Source of the DNA: Shewanella jiangmenensis
GTDB taxonomy: Bacteria; Pseudomonadota; Gammaproteobacteria; Enterobacterales; Shewanellaceae
Assembly (NCBI RefSeq): GCF_018596335.1
Contig: NZ_JAHEPS010000001.1
Span: 1,178,001-1,242,000, forward strand
Length of the DNA stretch: 64,000 nt
Direction: 5' to 3'
Shown here: positions 1 through 7,778 of the stretch, piece after piece
How positions within the stretch are numbered: position 1 is the first letter of the stretch
Layout of the letters: each line of letters starts with the position of its first letter
Program-made: the position numbers and the translations under genes
The notes under the pieces: generated by a model
The model's database searches: none
What the model was told of the DNA's origin: nothing
Seen by the model: the letters and a program-made list of their open reading frames with translations, nothing else

Positions 1-1098
1 GCCTCGGTGTTGCTGCTGGACATAGACGATGTGCGCCGCATCGGCGAAATCAACATCGGCCTGCCATCGCTGGTTATCCCTACTTTTACCTATGGCGAGC
101 TGACCCACATGCTCATCAGCGCCGTGATGCTCGGCGCACTTGGCTGTATCGACTCGCTTATCACCGCCGTGATTGCCGATCGCCTCACCCGGGTCGAGCA
201 CGACTCCAACAAAGAATTGATTGGTCAGGGCCTTGGCAACATCGCCTCAGGCCTGTGCGGCGGCCTGCCCGGCGCCGGCTCCACCATGGGCACAGTGGTC
301 AACATCCAGGCCGGTGCCAGCAGCGCCTTCTCCGGCGTAGTGCGGGTACTGACTCTGCTGACGGTGTTTTCCCTCGCCGCAGGCATAGTGGAGTACATCC
401 CGATGGCGGTGCTCGCGGCCATTGCCTTTAAAGTGGGTCTTAATATTCTCGACTGGGCCTTTGTAAAACGTGCCCATCAGCTGTCGCGCTCGGCGGCCAT
501 GACCATGTATGTGGTGATGGTGCTGACCGTGTTTGTGGATCTGATTGTGGCCGTGGGCGTGGGCATGTTTATCGCCAACCTCATCACTATCGATCGCCTG
601 TCGCAGCTGCAGGAGCGTAATATCAACGCCATCAACGACTCTGGCGAGGCGTCCGACATGCGCCCCAACGAAAAGCGCCTGCTCGATGCCATCAACGAAA
701 AATCCAACACCCTGCTGTTAAGCCTGAGCGGGCCGATGATTTTCGGCGTTGCCAAGACTCTGCAGCGTGAATCCATCGCGGTGAAATCCGCCGAAACCCT
801 GGTGCTTGACCTGTGCCGCGTGCCCTACATGGACTCCACCACCGGCCTTGCGATTGAAAACGTGCTGCTGGATGCCAAAGACTGCGGCTGCAATGTGTAT
901 CTGGTGGTGCCGCGTAAATATAAGTGGGAAGCCAACTTCGTCGACCACCACAGCGACCTGCCGACCTTCCACAGCCGCGCCGATGCCCTCACAAACCTCG
1001 CGTCCTCGCTGGGGATTGAAGTGGATGAGCTAAGTGCCAAGGCAAGCGGCACAGGTCAAGGCCGCGTGGAAACCAAGCCGACCTCAGCCTCTGCCTGA
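1..1098 (+). CDS. SulP-family anion transporter, C-terminal part (5' end outside window)
   Basis: This is the 3' part of an inner-membrane SulP (SLC26-type) anion permease. The frame is open from the first base of the window, so the apparent GTG start at position 7 is not the true start; about 200 residues are probably missing. The visible part has hydrophobic segments ending in the typical SulP stretch IPMAVLAAIAFKVG. A cytoplasmic STAS domain follows, roughly residues 230-330 of the visible part, with the DLCRVPYMDSTTGLAIE segment that corresponds to the STAS phosphorylation/anti-sigma loop. Family members carry sulfate, bicarbonate or dicarboxylates. The substrate cannot be read from the sequence. 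It converges with the esterase gene downstream. Confidence 0.85.
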   Translation, partial: ASVLLLDIDDVRRIGEINIGLPSLVIPTFTYGELTHMLISAVMLGALGCIDSLITAVIADRLTRVEHDSNKELIGQGLGNIASGLCGGLPGAGSTMGTVVNIQAGASSAFSGVVRVLTLLTVFSLAAGIVEYIPMAVLAAIAFKVGLNILDWAFVKRAHQLSRSAAMTMYVVMVLTVFVDLIVAVGVGMFIANLITIDRLSQLQERNINAINDSGEASDMRPNEKRLLDAINEKSNTLLLSLSGPMIFGVAKTLQRESIAVKSAETLVLDLCRVPYMDSTTGLAIENVLLDAKDCGCNVYLVVPRKYKWEANFVDHHSDLPTFHSRADALTNLASSLGIEVDELSAKASGTGQGRVETKPTSASA

Positions 1099-1109
1099 GC
1101 AAAACTGCA

Positions 1110-1133
1110 GTGCTGGCCCTAAAACGCCAGCAC
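1110..1133. terminator. Inverted repeat between convergent genes
   Basis: GTGCTGGC (1110-1117) pairs with GCCAGCAC (1126-1133) around an 8-nt loop. It lies just after the SulP stop and before the end of the convergent esterase gene. There is no clear T-run, so it is a weak terminator candidate. Confidence 0.35.
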
Positions 1134-1154
1134 ACAAACCATAATACGACGCCT

Positions 1155-2117
1155 TTAACGCTGACGTGAGCCCGCGATAAAGCGGGCGATGCACTGATAG
1201 GTGAAAAGGCACTCGTCCCGCACCAGGTCATGAAGCAGCATGTAGGCGTGGATCATCCCATCAAGACTGTGCTGTTCCACCCGCACACCGGCCTTTTTAA
1301 GCGCCTCGGCATATGCCAGCCCTTCATCCCGCAGTGGATCGCAGCCTGCGGTAAAAATAAGGGTTTCAGGCATACCCGCCGCCATGGCACCAAACAGCGG
1401 CGATGCTGCCCGCACCACCGCAGCATCTGATGCAAGGCGCTGAAAGTACTGCTCGAAATACCATTTCACCCGGGCCGTTTCCAGTAAAAAGCCGACGCCA
1501 TTACTTTGATAAGACGGGCTCGACATGCTGTAGTCCACGCTGGGGTAAATCAGGATTTGCCGGTCAATTTTGAGCGTCGGATCCGCAACGCTTCGCATGC
1601 TCAGGCTGGTACAAATGGCGCCGCCAGCACTGTCGCCCATGATGTTGACCCCGGGCAAAAAGGCGACATCGTCCAACAGCTCGCGGTAGTGGTGCAGCGC
1701 ATACTCGCAGTCCTCAAGCCCGGCCGGATACGGATACTCAGGCGCCAGCCGGTACTCCACGCTTATCACCACACAGCGGGCAATATCGGCAACCTGGCGG
1801 CATATAGGGTCGTACAGCTCAACGCTGCCGCACATATGGCCGCCGCCGTGATAATGCAGCACCACAGGCAAAGGCTCGCTTGGTGCCGGGCTGTAAACCC
1901 GGGCAGGCAAGGCTCTGCCAGCCACCAGCCAGGCCTTGTCGGCAACATAGGCAAGCGTTGGCCGCTCACTCATCAAGGCCGCGAGTTTATTCAGGTTTCC
2001 CCGAACAAGTTCAGGCGAATACGGGATATTTTGCGCTTTGGCGAGGGCAATATTCTCATTGGCCTGCGCCAAAAACTCAGTGAGTTTGGCCGAGGCCGTG
2101 CCACGGGAAGATGTCAT
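1155..2117 (-). CDS. Alpha/beta hydrolase, hormone-sensitive-lipase-type esterase (family IV)
   Basis: This is a cytoplasmic carboxylesterase/lipase of about 320 residues. From the chosen start the oxyanion-hole motif HGGG is at about residues 90-93. The nucleophile motif GDSAGG has its serine at about residue 163. The acid is in TAGCDPLRDEG and the histidine in DGMIHAYM, so the triad is complete. I chose the ATG at 2117 because AAGGAG sits directly upstream and overlaps the stop of the MFS gene, leaving a 2-nt gap; an upstream in-frame extension to 2252 would overlap the MFS coding region. The pair forms an operon, suggesting import then hydrolysis of an ester, or hydrolysis of a substrate whose product is exported. 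The substrate is unknown. Confidence 0.88.
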   Translation of the reverse strand: MTSSRGTASAKLTEFLAQANENIALAKAQNIPYSPELVRGNLNKLAALMSERPTLAYVADKAWLVAGRALPARVYSPAPSEPLPVVLHYHGGGHMCGSVELYDPICRQVADIARCVVISVEYRLAPEYPYPAGLEDCEYALHHYRELLDDVAFLPGVNIMGDSAGGAICTSLSMRSVADPTLKIDRQILIYPSVDYSMSSPSYQSNGVGFLLETARVKWYFEQYFQRLASDAAVVRAASPLFGAMAAGMPETLIFTAGCDPLRDEGLAYAEALKKAGVRVEQHSLDGMIHAYMLLHDLVRDECLFTYQCIARFIAGSRQR

Positions 2118-2119
2118 CG

Positions 2120-3292
2120 TCACTCCTTTTGACTGCCGGTTTCGGGAAGAAAGTAACTGCCGATAAACACGGTAGAACTGAGCAGCGTGATAAGCACAAA
2201 TGACGCCACATAACTGCCATGATTGATGTCCACCAGCTTGCCGAACAACCACAGCACCAAGGTCGAAATCAGGTAGCTGATGGACCAGAACAGGCTGAAT
2301 ACCACAGTCACTTTTTGTACCGTCATCGCCGGCAGCTCATGGGGGATGGACACCAGTGCCGTGACCGGCAAAAAGATACAAAAACCCAGCACTATGGCGC
2401 ACAGGGTCTGCAGCCAGGGCGCGCTGGCAAAGGATAAGCCAAACACAGTGAGCACTATCCATGCGCCGCTCCAGCGGATCACCGGCAAGCGCAGCGGCTG
2501 TCGGCGGCTGTAGAGAATGCCGGCAATGGTGCCAATAATGCCAAAGCCGATAACCCACTTGCTTTGGCTGATCCCGGCCTGGGGATAAAAGGTAAACAGG
2601 CAGATATAAAAAGACAGCAAGCCCGAATAGGTGATGGCATAAATCCAGTTGAATCTGTCTTTGAGGCCATCGCGATAACGGTAGTCTGTGGCATCTTCGG
2701 TCACAGCAACCTTCGCTGTCGCCAAGGGTTCGAAGCGAACCAGCAACCACAGCAGTGCCAGCACCAGACTACAGAGCGAAAACCACACCAGACTGTGCTG
2801 CCAGCCGCCGCTGATGGCGTTGATATGGGGCATGCCCCACAGCACTATCGCGGTGCCCACGTTAAAGGCCACCGCATTCAAACCGTTAATCACCGGTCGC
2901 TCGGCCGGGGTAAACCAGTGCATCACTATCGGGTTGAAATACACAATCATAAAAGCGCCGCCAAGGCCCATCAAAAACCGGCTCAGCAACAAGAGGTCAT
3001 AATTGGGGGCGTATGGGGTAACAATTCCGCTGACTATCAAAAGCGCCGCCAGCCAGAAGGCATATTTAACCCCAAACTTGAGCGTCAGATAGGCGGCCGC
3101 AAAGGTGCCGACTATCTTTGCCAGCGTCACGGCACCGCTCAGCAGACTTGCCGAGGCAAAGCTTTCAATCTGCATCGACGCCATAATCTGATCCATGCTC
3201 GCCGTACCGCCAACCCATGCCATGGCAAACAAGACGTAACTGCTGAACACCAGGGCTTCGACCGTATATTTATGGGTTATTTTCATAGGCAT
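2120..3292 (-). CDS. Major facilitator superfamily transporter
   Basis: This inner-membrane permease has about 390 residues and roughly 12 hydrophobic segments, the normal size for MFS. The segment LLLLSRFLMGLGGAFMIVYFNPIVMHWFTP matches the region around helices 4-5 of cyanate/nitrate-type and general MFS carriers. An in-frame TTG lies at 3301, but ATG codons at 3292 and 3286 are more likely starts; I chose 3292. The stop overlaps the ribosome-binding site of the esterase gene, so the two are co-transcribed. The upstream region is shared with the divergent hybrid kinase gene and holds an RGTACTA motif at 3352. The substrate is unknown. Confidence 0.85.
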   Translation of the reverse strand: MPMKITHKYTVEALVFSSYVLFAMAWVGGTASMDQIMASMQIESFASASLLSGAVTLAKIVGTFAAAYLTLKFGVKYAFWLAALLIVSGIVTPYAPNYDLLLLSRFLMGLGGAFMIVYFNPIVMHWFTPAERPVINGLNAVAFNVGTAIVLWGMPHINAISGGWQHSLVWFSLCSLVLALLWLLVRFEPLATAKVAVTEDATDYRYRDGLKDRFNWIYAITYSGLLSFYICLFTFYPQAGISQSKWVIGFGIIGTIAGILYSRRQPLRLPVIRWSGAWIVLTVFGLSFASAPWLQTLCAIVLGFCIFLPVTALVSIPHELPAMTVQKVTVVFSLFWSISYLISTLVLWLFGKLVDINHGSYVASFVLITLLSSTVFIGSYFLPETGSQKE

Positions 3293-3351
3293 GGAATTCA
3301 ATGGCTCAAGGTCAGAATAGCGCTAGGTTAGCCGATAGCCGCAGCCAAATA

Positions 3352-3358
3352 AGTACTA
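3352..3358. promoter_or_regulatory. RGTACTA motif in divergent MFS / kinase promoter region
   Basis: AGTACTA followed by CC lies about 60 bp upstream of the MFS start and about 90 bp upstream of the kinase start. Related motifs occur at 10151, 12934 and 34635, each in a promoter region. It resembles the TAC-type half sites used by NarL-family regulators. That it is a binding site is inference. Confidence 0.3.
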
Positions 3359-3449
3359 CCTTAGTGCACCGCAGCGGGTAACAGCCTTTAACAAAACCTT
3401 TACCTGGTGTAGCTTGGCTGGGTAGCAAAATCGCACTCAGGGGACTATC

Positions 3450-6400
3450 TTGCTGGCTTGGTTATCCGTTGATACCTGGTGGATCAGCGCCATCTCAATC
3501 GCCTATCTGGCGCTGCTGTTTATTGTGGCCCAATGGGGACAAAATCAGGCGCGGGGCCAATGGCATAAGCGCCCCTGGGTGTACAGCCTGTCGCTGGGGG
3601 TCTGCTGCACTTCCTGGGCCTTTTACGGCACAGTCGGTCAGGCCGCAAGCACCGGCGCCTGGCTTGCGCCCATCTATATCGGCTCGATTCTGTGCCTGGT
3701 ATTGGCCTGGCCTATGCTGATGCGGACGTTGCAGATAATCAAAAGCCAGAACCTGACCTCGGTGGCCGACTTTATCGCCTGCCGCTTTGACCGCTCGCCG
3801 CAAATCGCCGCCAGCGTGGCACTGGTTTCCCTGTTTGGCACCATCCCCTACATTGCCCTGCAGCTCAGGGCCATCAGCACCAGCTTTGACCTGCTCACAG
3901 GCACTTTTCAGTCGGGGATAAGCACCGCCTTTATCGTTACTATCGTACTTATTATCTTCAGTATTTTATTCGGTACCCGGCAACTGGCCGCCAGCAAACA
4001 GAATCAGGGACTGGTGCTGGCCATTGCGTTCAGCTCACTGGTGAAGCTGCTGGCGCTGACGGCGGTCGGCATTTTTGCCACCTTTTTTGTGTTTGATGGC
4101 TTCAGTGAGCTGCTGGCTCAATCGGCGCCATTGAGCGAGGCACCACCCCCGAGCTCGGGCTATTTTTTAGTGTCGCAAATCCTGCTTGGCGCTATCACCA
4201 TCTATGCGCTGCCACAGGAGTTCCACATGATGATGATTGAAAATCATCATGCCAAGGAGCTTAAAACCGCGCGTTGGATGGTGCCCGTATACCTGCTGCT
4301 GATGAACCTGTTTGTGCTGCCGATAGCCCTCGCAGGCCAGCTCAGCTTTCCGGGCGGCAGTGTCGATGCCGACACGTATGTGCTGACCCTGCCACTCTTC
4401 TATCAGCAGGCCTGGCTTGGGATTGTGGTGTATGTGGGCGGTCTTGCGGCCGCCACCGCCATGGTCATAGTCGCGGCGATTGTGCTCAGCACCATGATTT
4501 CTACCGAGATACTCACGCCGCTGCTGCTGCGCCTGCCAAGGTTCAGCTCGCACAAAACCCCGGAACTTGCCGGGATCCTGCTGAATCTTAGGCGCATCGC
4601 CATTGCCACCATCTTGCTGTCGGCCTTTGCCTTTGAGCGCTATATCGACCAGCAAAATCACCTCGCCGGCATCGGCCTGCTGTCCTTTGTGCTGCTGTCG
4701 CAATTCGCGCCGGCGGCCGTGGGCGCGCTCTATTGGCGCAGGGCAAATCGTCAGGGTGCATTTTACGGCCTGCTGCTTGGCAGCCTGGTGTGGCTTTATA
4801 CCCTGCTGCTGCCCGCCACCTTCCCCGATGCCGCCTGGGTGCAACAGGGACCTGCTAGCATCCACTGGCTGCGGCCGGGCGCCCTGTTTGGCCTTGAAGG
4901 GCTCGACAATATCAGCCACGGCCTGTTTTACAGCTTACTTGCCAATATCGGCTGCTTTGTGCTGCTGTCGCTGCTGCGGGAGCAGAGCATCGGCGAGCGG
5001 CTGCAGGCCGATGTGTTTATCAATCGCCGGGCGGTACAGCCCGAGCGGCATCTGAGTATCGACGACTTGGCGAGCTTGCTGCACCGGTTTATCAATAAAG
5101 AGGAAGCCGCCGAACTCCTTGCCCGAGCCAAAGCGGCGGGGCCGGAATTATCGGCGCAGCAGCGTGAAGACCTCGTGGTTTATACCCGGCTTAAGCTGTC
5201 GGGGGTGCTGGGCTCTGCCTCAACCAGAATGGTGATGAACGCCGCCGCCCGCTCCCGTCAGGTGCCGCTCGAAGACGTAGTCAGCATAGTAGACGAAGCA
5301 AGCCAGTTGTTTGAATTTAACCGTGAGCTGCTGCAGTCCGGGGTGGAAAACATAGAACAGGGGATCAGCGTGGTCGATGCGGATATGCGCCTGGTGGCCT
5401 GGAACAAGCGCTACATCGAATTGCTCGGTTACCCAAGGGATTTGGTTAAGGCCGGTATTCCCATCGAAAAACTGCTCAGATACAACATCGAGCGCGGCAT
5501 CATAGTCGGCGACGAAGCCCAGGAGCTGGTAGAAAAGCGGCTCGACCATATGCGCAGCGGCAGCCCACACCATTTCCGCCGCACCATGCTGGATGGCAGG
5601 GTGTTGGAAATTCGTGGCCAGGCGATGCCGGGCGGCGGCTTTGTCAGCACTTTTACCGATATCAGCGCCCACATCGAAGCCGAAAAGGCGCTGCAATCGG
5701 CCAACGAGACGCTGGAGAAACGGGTGGCCGAACGCACCGCGGAGCTGATGCGAGCCAAGGCCGAGGCCGAAGCGGCCAACAGCAGCAAAACCCGCTTTCT
5801 GGCGGCGGCAAGCCACGATTTAATGCAGCCGTTCAACGCCCTGACTCTGTTTACCGAAATGCTGAAACAAAAAGCCACCTCGACCGAGCTGCAGGGGCTC
5901 GCTGGCAATATCGAAGCATCGCTGACAGTGGTCGAAAGCCTGCTGTCGGATTTGGTAGAAATCTCCCGCCTCGACAGCCGCTCACTGAAAACAGAATCGA
6001 GCGAATTTGCGCTGGATGAACTGCTCTCGACACTGGTGAATGAATTCAACGCCTTGGCACCGGCGCAGGGCATCAACTTCTCCTACCGCTATACCTCTTG
6101 CATGGTGAAAAGCGATCAGCGGCTGTTAAGGCGGATAGTGCAGAACTTTTTATCCAACGCCTTTCACTATTCGCCGGCCGGGGCGTTAAGCAGACGCCAG
6201 CAAACGCGCCGTCTCGCCAACGGCCCCGAGCCTGTGTGTGACCGCTTTACCCCAAGGGTCGTGCTTGGAGCCAGGCGTCTGCCCCACAGCCTGCTTATTC
6301 AGGTGTGGGACAATGGCCCCGGCATTCCCGCCGACAAGCAGCAAAGCATTTTCGGCGAGTTTGAGCGGCTGGAACAAACCCGGGAAATTCCGGGCCTCGG

Positions 6401-6953
6401 TCTCGGGCTTGCGATTTGCGACCGGATTGCCAGCCTGCTTGGCATTCGCCTTGCCGTGCACTCCGAGCTTGGCAAAGGCACCTGCTTCAGCGTGGAAGTG
6501 CCACGGGTGTCTGGCCGGGATGCCAGGAGCGCCAAGCCGGTACGTGACGCTGAGCCCGGCGCAGAGCATTTCCCCATTCGGGTGCTGGTTATCGACAACG
6601 ACGAGCTGATGCTGAAAGCCATTTCCGGATTGCTTGAAGAGTGGGGCTGTGAGGTGCTGTGCGCCAAAGGCAGCGCCGATGCGCTGCGCCACTATACCGC
6701 TCAGGCAAGACCGCGGCTGATTATTGCCGATTACCATCTGGACGATGATGACAATGGGGTGTCGCTGGTGCAGTCGCTGCTTGAAACGGATGCCAAGCAG
6801 CCAAACACAGGCGCCAGAGCACCGGCCTGCATTATTTGCTCGGCCGATCCTTCCGAAGCGGTGCGCGAACATACCAGCAGCGCGGGATTCAGTTTTGTGC
6901 GTAAACCGGTTAAAGCGATTGCACTTAAGCGGCTGATAAAGCAGTTATCCTGA
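3450..6953 (+). CDS. Hybrid sensor histidine kinase with N-terminal SSS transporter domain (CrbS-like)
   Basis: This is a membrane kinase of 1167 residues. Residues 1 to about 510 form a sodium:solute symporter (SSS)-type domain with many membrane helices. A PAS-like domain follows at about 630-740 (NIEQGISVVDADMRLVAWNK), then a coiled coil. The HisKA domain has phospho-acceptor His789 in AASHDLMQPFNAL. The ATPase domain has an N-box (QNFLSNAFHYS) and G-boxes (DNGPGIP, GLGLGLAI). A C-terminal receiver has Asp1094 in IADYHLD. This architecture matches CrbS, which with CrbR controls acetate/acetyl-CoA synthetase expression in Vibrio and Pseudomonas. The start is TTG, with AGGGGA about 6 nt upstream. 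The ATPase domain carries an extra stretch of about 25 residues after the N-box. The NarL-type regulator converges 15 bp downstream. Confidence 0.92.
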   Translation: MLAWLSVDTWWISAISIAYLALLFIVAQWGQNQARGQWHKRPWVYSLSLGVCCTSWAFYGTVGQAASTGAWLAPIYIGSILCLVLAWPMLMRTLQIIKSQNLTSVADFIACRFDRSPQIAASVALVSLFGTIPYIALQLRAISTSFDLLTGTFQSGISTAFIVTIVLIIFSILFGTRQLAASKQNQGLVLAIAFSSLVKLLALTAVGIFATFFVFDGFSELLAQSAPLSEAPPPSSGYFLVSQILLGAITIYALPQEFHMMMIENHHAKELKTARWMVPVYLLLMNLFVLPIALAGQLSFPGGSVDADTYVLTLPLFYQQAWLGIVVYVGGLAAATAMVIVAAIVLSTMISTEILTPLLLRLPRFSSHKTPELAGILLNLRRIAIATILLSAFAFERYIDQQNHLAGIGLLSFVLLSQFAPAAVGALYWRRANRQGAFYGLLLGSLVWLYTLLLPATFPDAAWVQQGPASIHWLRPGALFGLEGLDNISHGLFYSLLANIGCFVLLSLLREQSIGERLQADVFINRRAVQPERHLSIDDLASLLHRFINKEEAAELLARAKAAGPELSAQQREDLVVYTRLKLSGVLGSASTRMVMNAAARSRQVPLEDVVSIVDEASQLFEFNRELLQSGVENIEQGISVVDADMRLVAWNKRYIELLGYPRDLVKAGIPIEKLLRYNIERGIIVGDEAQELVEKRLDHMRSGSPHHFRRTMLDGRVLEIRGQAMPGGGFVSTFTDISAHIEAEKALQSANETLEKRVAERTAELMRAKAEAEAANSSKTRFLAAASHDLMQPFNALTLFTEMLKQKATSTELQGLAGNIEASLTVVESLLSDLVEISRLDSRSLKTESSEFALDELLSTLVNEFNALAPAQGINFSYRYTSCMVKSDQRLLRRIVQNFLSNAFHYSPAGALSRRQQTRRLANGPEPVCDRFTPRVVLGARRLPHSLLIQVWDNGPGIPADKQQSIFGEFERLEQTREIPGLGLGLAICDRIASLLGIRLAVHSELGKGTCFSVEVPRVSGRDARSAKPVRDAEPGAEHFPIRVLVIDNDELMLKAISGLLEEWGCEVLCAKGSADALRHYTAQARPRLIIADYHLDDDDNGVSLVQSLLETDAKQPNTGARAPACIICSADPSEAVREHTSSAGFSFVRKPVKAIALKRLIKQLS

Positions 6954-6968
6954 GCGGCTCAGGCCTTA

Positions 6969-7649
6969 TCAGCCGCCAGACACACTGGCAGATGTTTTGT
7001 CGTTGCCTGTGGTCATCAGTTGCTGAAACACCAGCCCCGCCTGGGTGCGGTTATAGACCTCAAGCTTGAGCAAAATCGCCGACACATGCTTTTTAACCGT
7101 GGTTTCTTTGATATCCAGATCAAAAGCTATCTGTTTGTTTAACAGGCCATTGGCGATCCCCGCCAGCACTGTGTACTGCTGCGGAGTCAGCTGTGACAGC
7201 TGGCGCGCCAGGCGCTGATGTTCGGCCGTCGTTTGACGGTCGGCATTGAGGTCAGTGTGCTCGGGCAGCCATACCTCGCCGTCCAGCACTGTGGCGATGG
7301 CGCTGGCAATTTGCGCCAGATTGGCCGACTTGGGGATAAAGGCGCTGGCGCCCAGATTAATGGCTTTACGGATAATGTCGCTCTGATCGTCCGACGACAC
7401 CATAATCACCCCTATGTCGGGGAAATGGTTTTGCAGCAGGGTCAGTCCGGTAAAGCCGTCGTTCCCCGGCATATGCAAATCCAGAAACACCAATTCAATA
7501 TCGGGATGGCTTTCAATGGTGGCAATTAATTCCTGAAAGTTTTCCGCCTCCAGCACTGTGGCTTCACTGACATTTTTAAGCACAGCCTGGGTCAGAGCTG
7601 TCCGAAACAGCGGGTGATCATCTGCAATGGCTACTTTCATCGACAACAT
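6969..7649 (-). CDS. NarL/FixJ-type response regulator (CrbR-like)
   Basis: This DNA-binding response regulator has about 226 residues. Residues 4-120 are a receiver domain: acidic pocket in VAIADDHPLF, phospho-acceptor Asp in LVFLDLHMPGNDG, conserved Lys in AFIPKSA. A LuxR-type helix-turn-helix at about 150-215 contains LTPQQYTVLAGIANGLLNKQIA and ETTVKKHVSAILLKL. It is the likely partner of the SSS-domain hybrid kinase that converges on it; CrbS/CrbR pairs have this kinase and regulator type. ATGs at 7649 and 7640 both have a purine-rich sequence (GAGGTAAGGGA) upstream, so the start is uncertain by three codons. Acetate-related control is inferred from homology. Confidence 0.88.
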   Translation of the reverse strand: MLSMKVAIADDHPLFRTALTQAVLKNVSEATVLEAENFQELIATIESHPDIELVFLDLHMPGNDGFTGLTLLQNHFPDIGVIMVSSDDQSDIIRKAINLGASAFIPKSANLAQIASAIATVLDGEVWLPEHTDLNADRQTTAEHQRLARQLSQLTPQQYTVLAGIANGLLNKQIAFDLDIKETTVKKHVSAILLKLEVYNRTQAGLVFQQLMTTGNDKTSASVSGG

Positions 7650-7729
7650 ATTCCCTTACCTCAGATTGAAAATCAGTTTAGGCCCTTTACTATTCAACAC
7701 CAGCACTTATTTCATTATTACCACAATGC

Positions 7730-7757
7730 AAAACCGACCCTGAGAGTCGGTTTTGTT
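7730..7757. terminator. Bidirectional intrinsic terminator
   Basis: AAAACCGAC (7730-7738) pairs with GTCGGTTTT (7746-7754) around a 7-nt loop, followed by more T. It lies just past the stop of the TonB-dependent receptor gene (minus strand). In the other orientation it lies upstream of the regulator gene. Confidence 0.75.
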
Positions 7758-7778
7758 TATTGCCGGTCGATTTAAATC

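Noticed and set aside
4167-4919. Long antisense frames inside large genes (kinase, uvrA, ssb, deaD, TonB receptor).
   Set aside because: GC-rich coding sequence creates long shadow frames. None has domain-like sequence or a ribosome-binding site.
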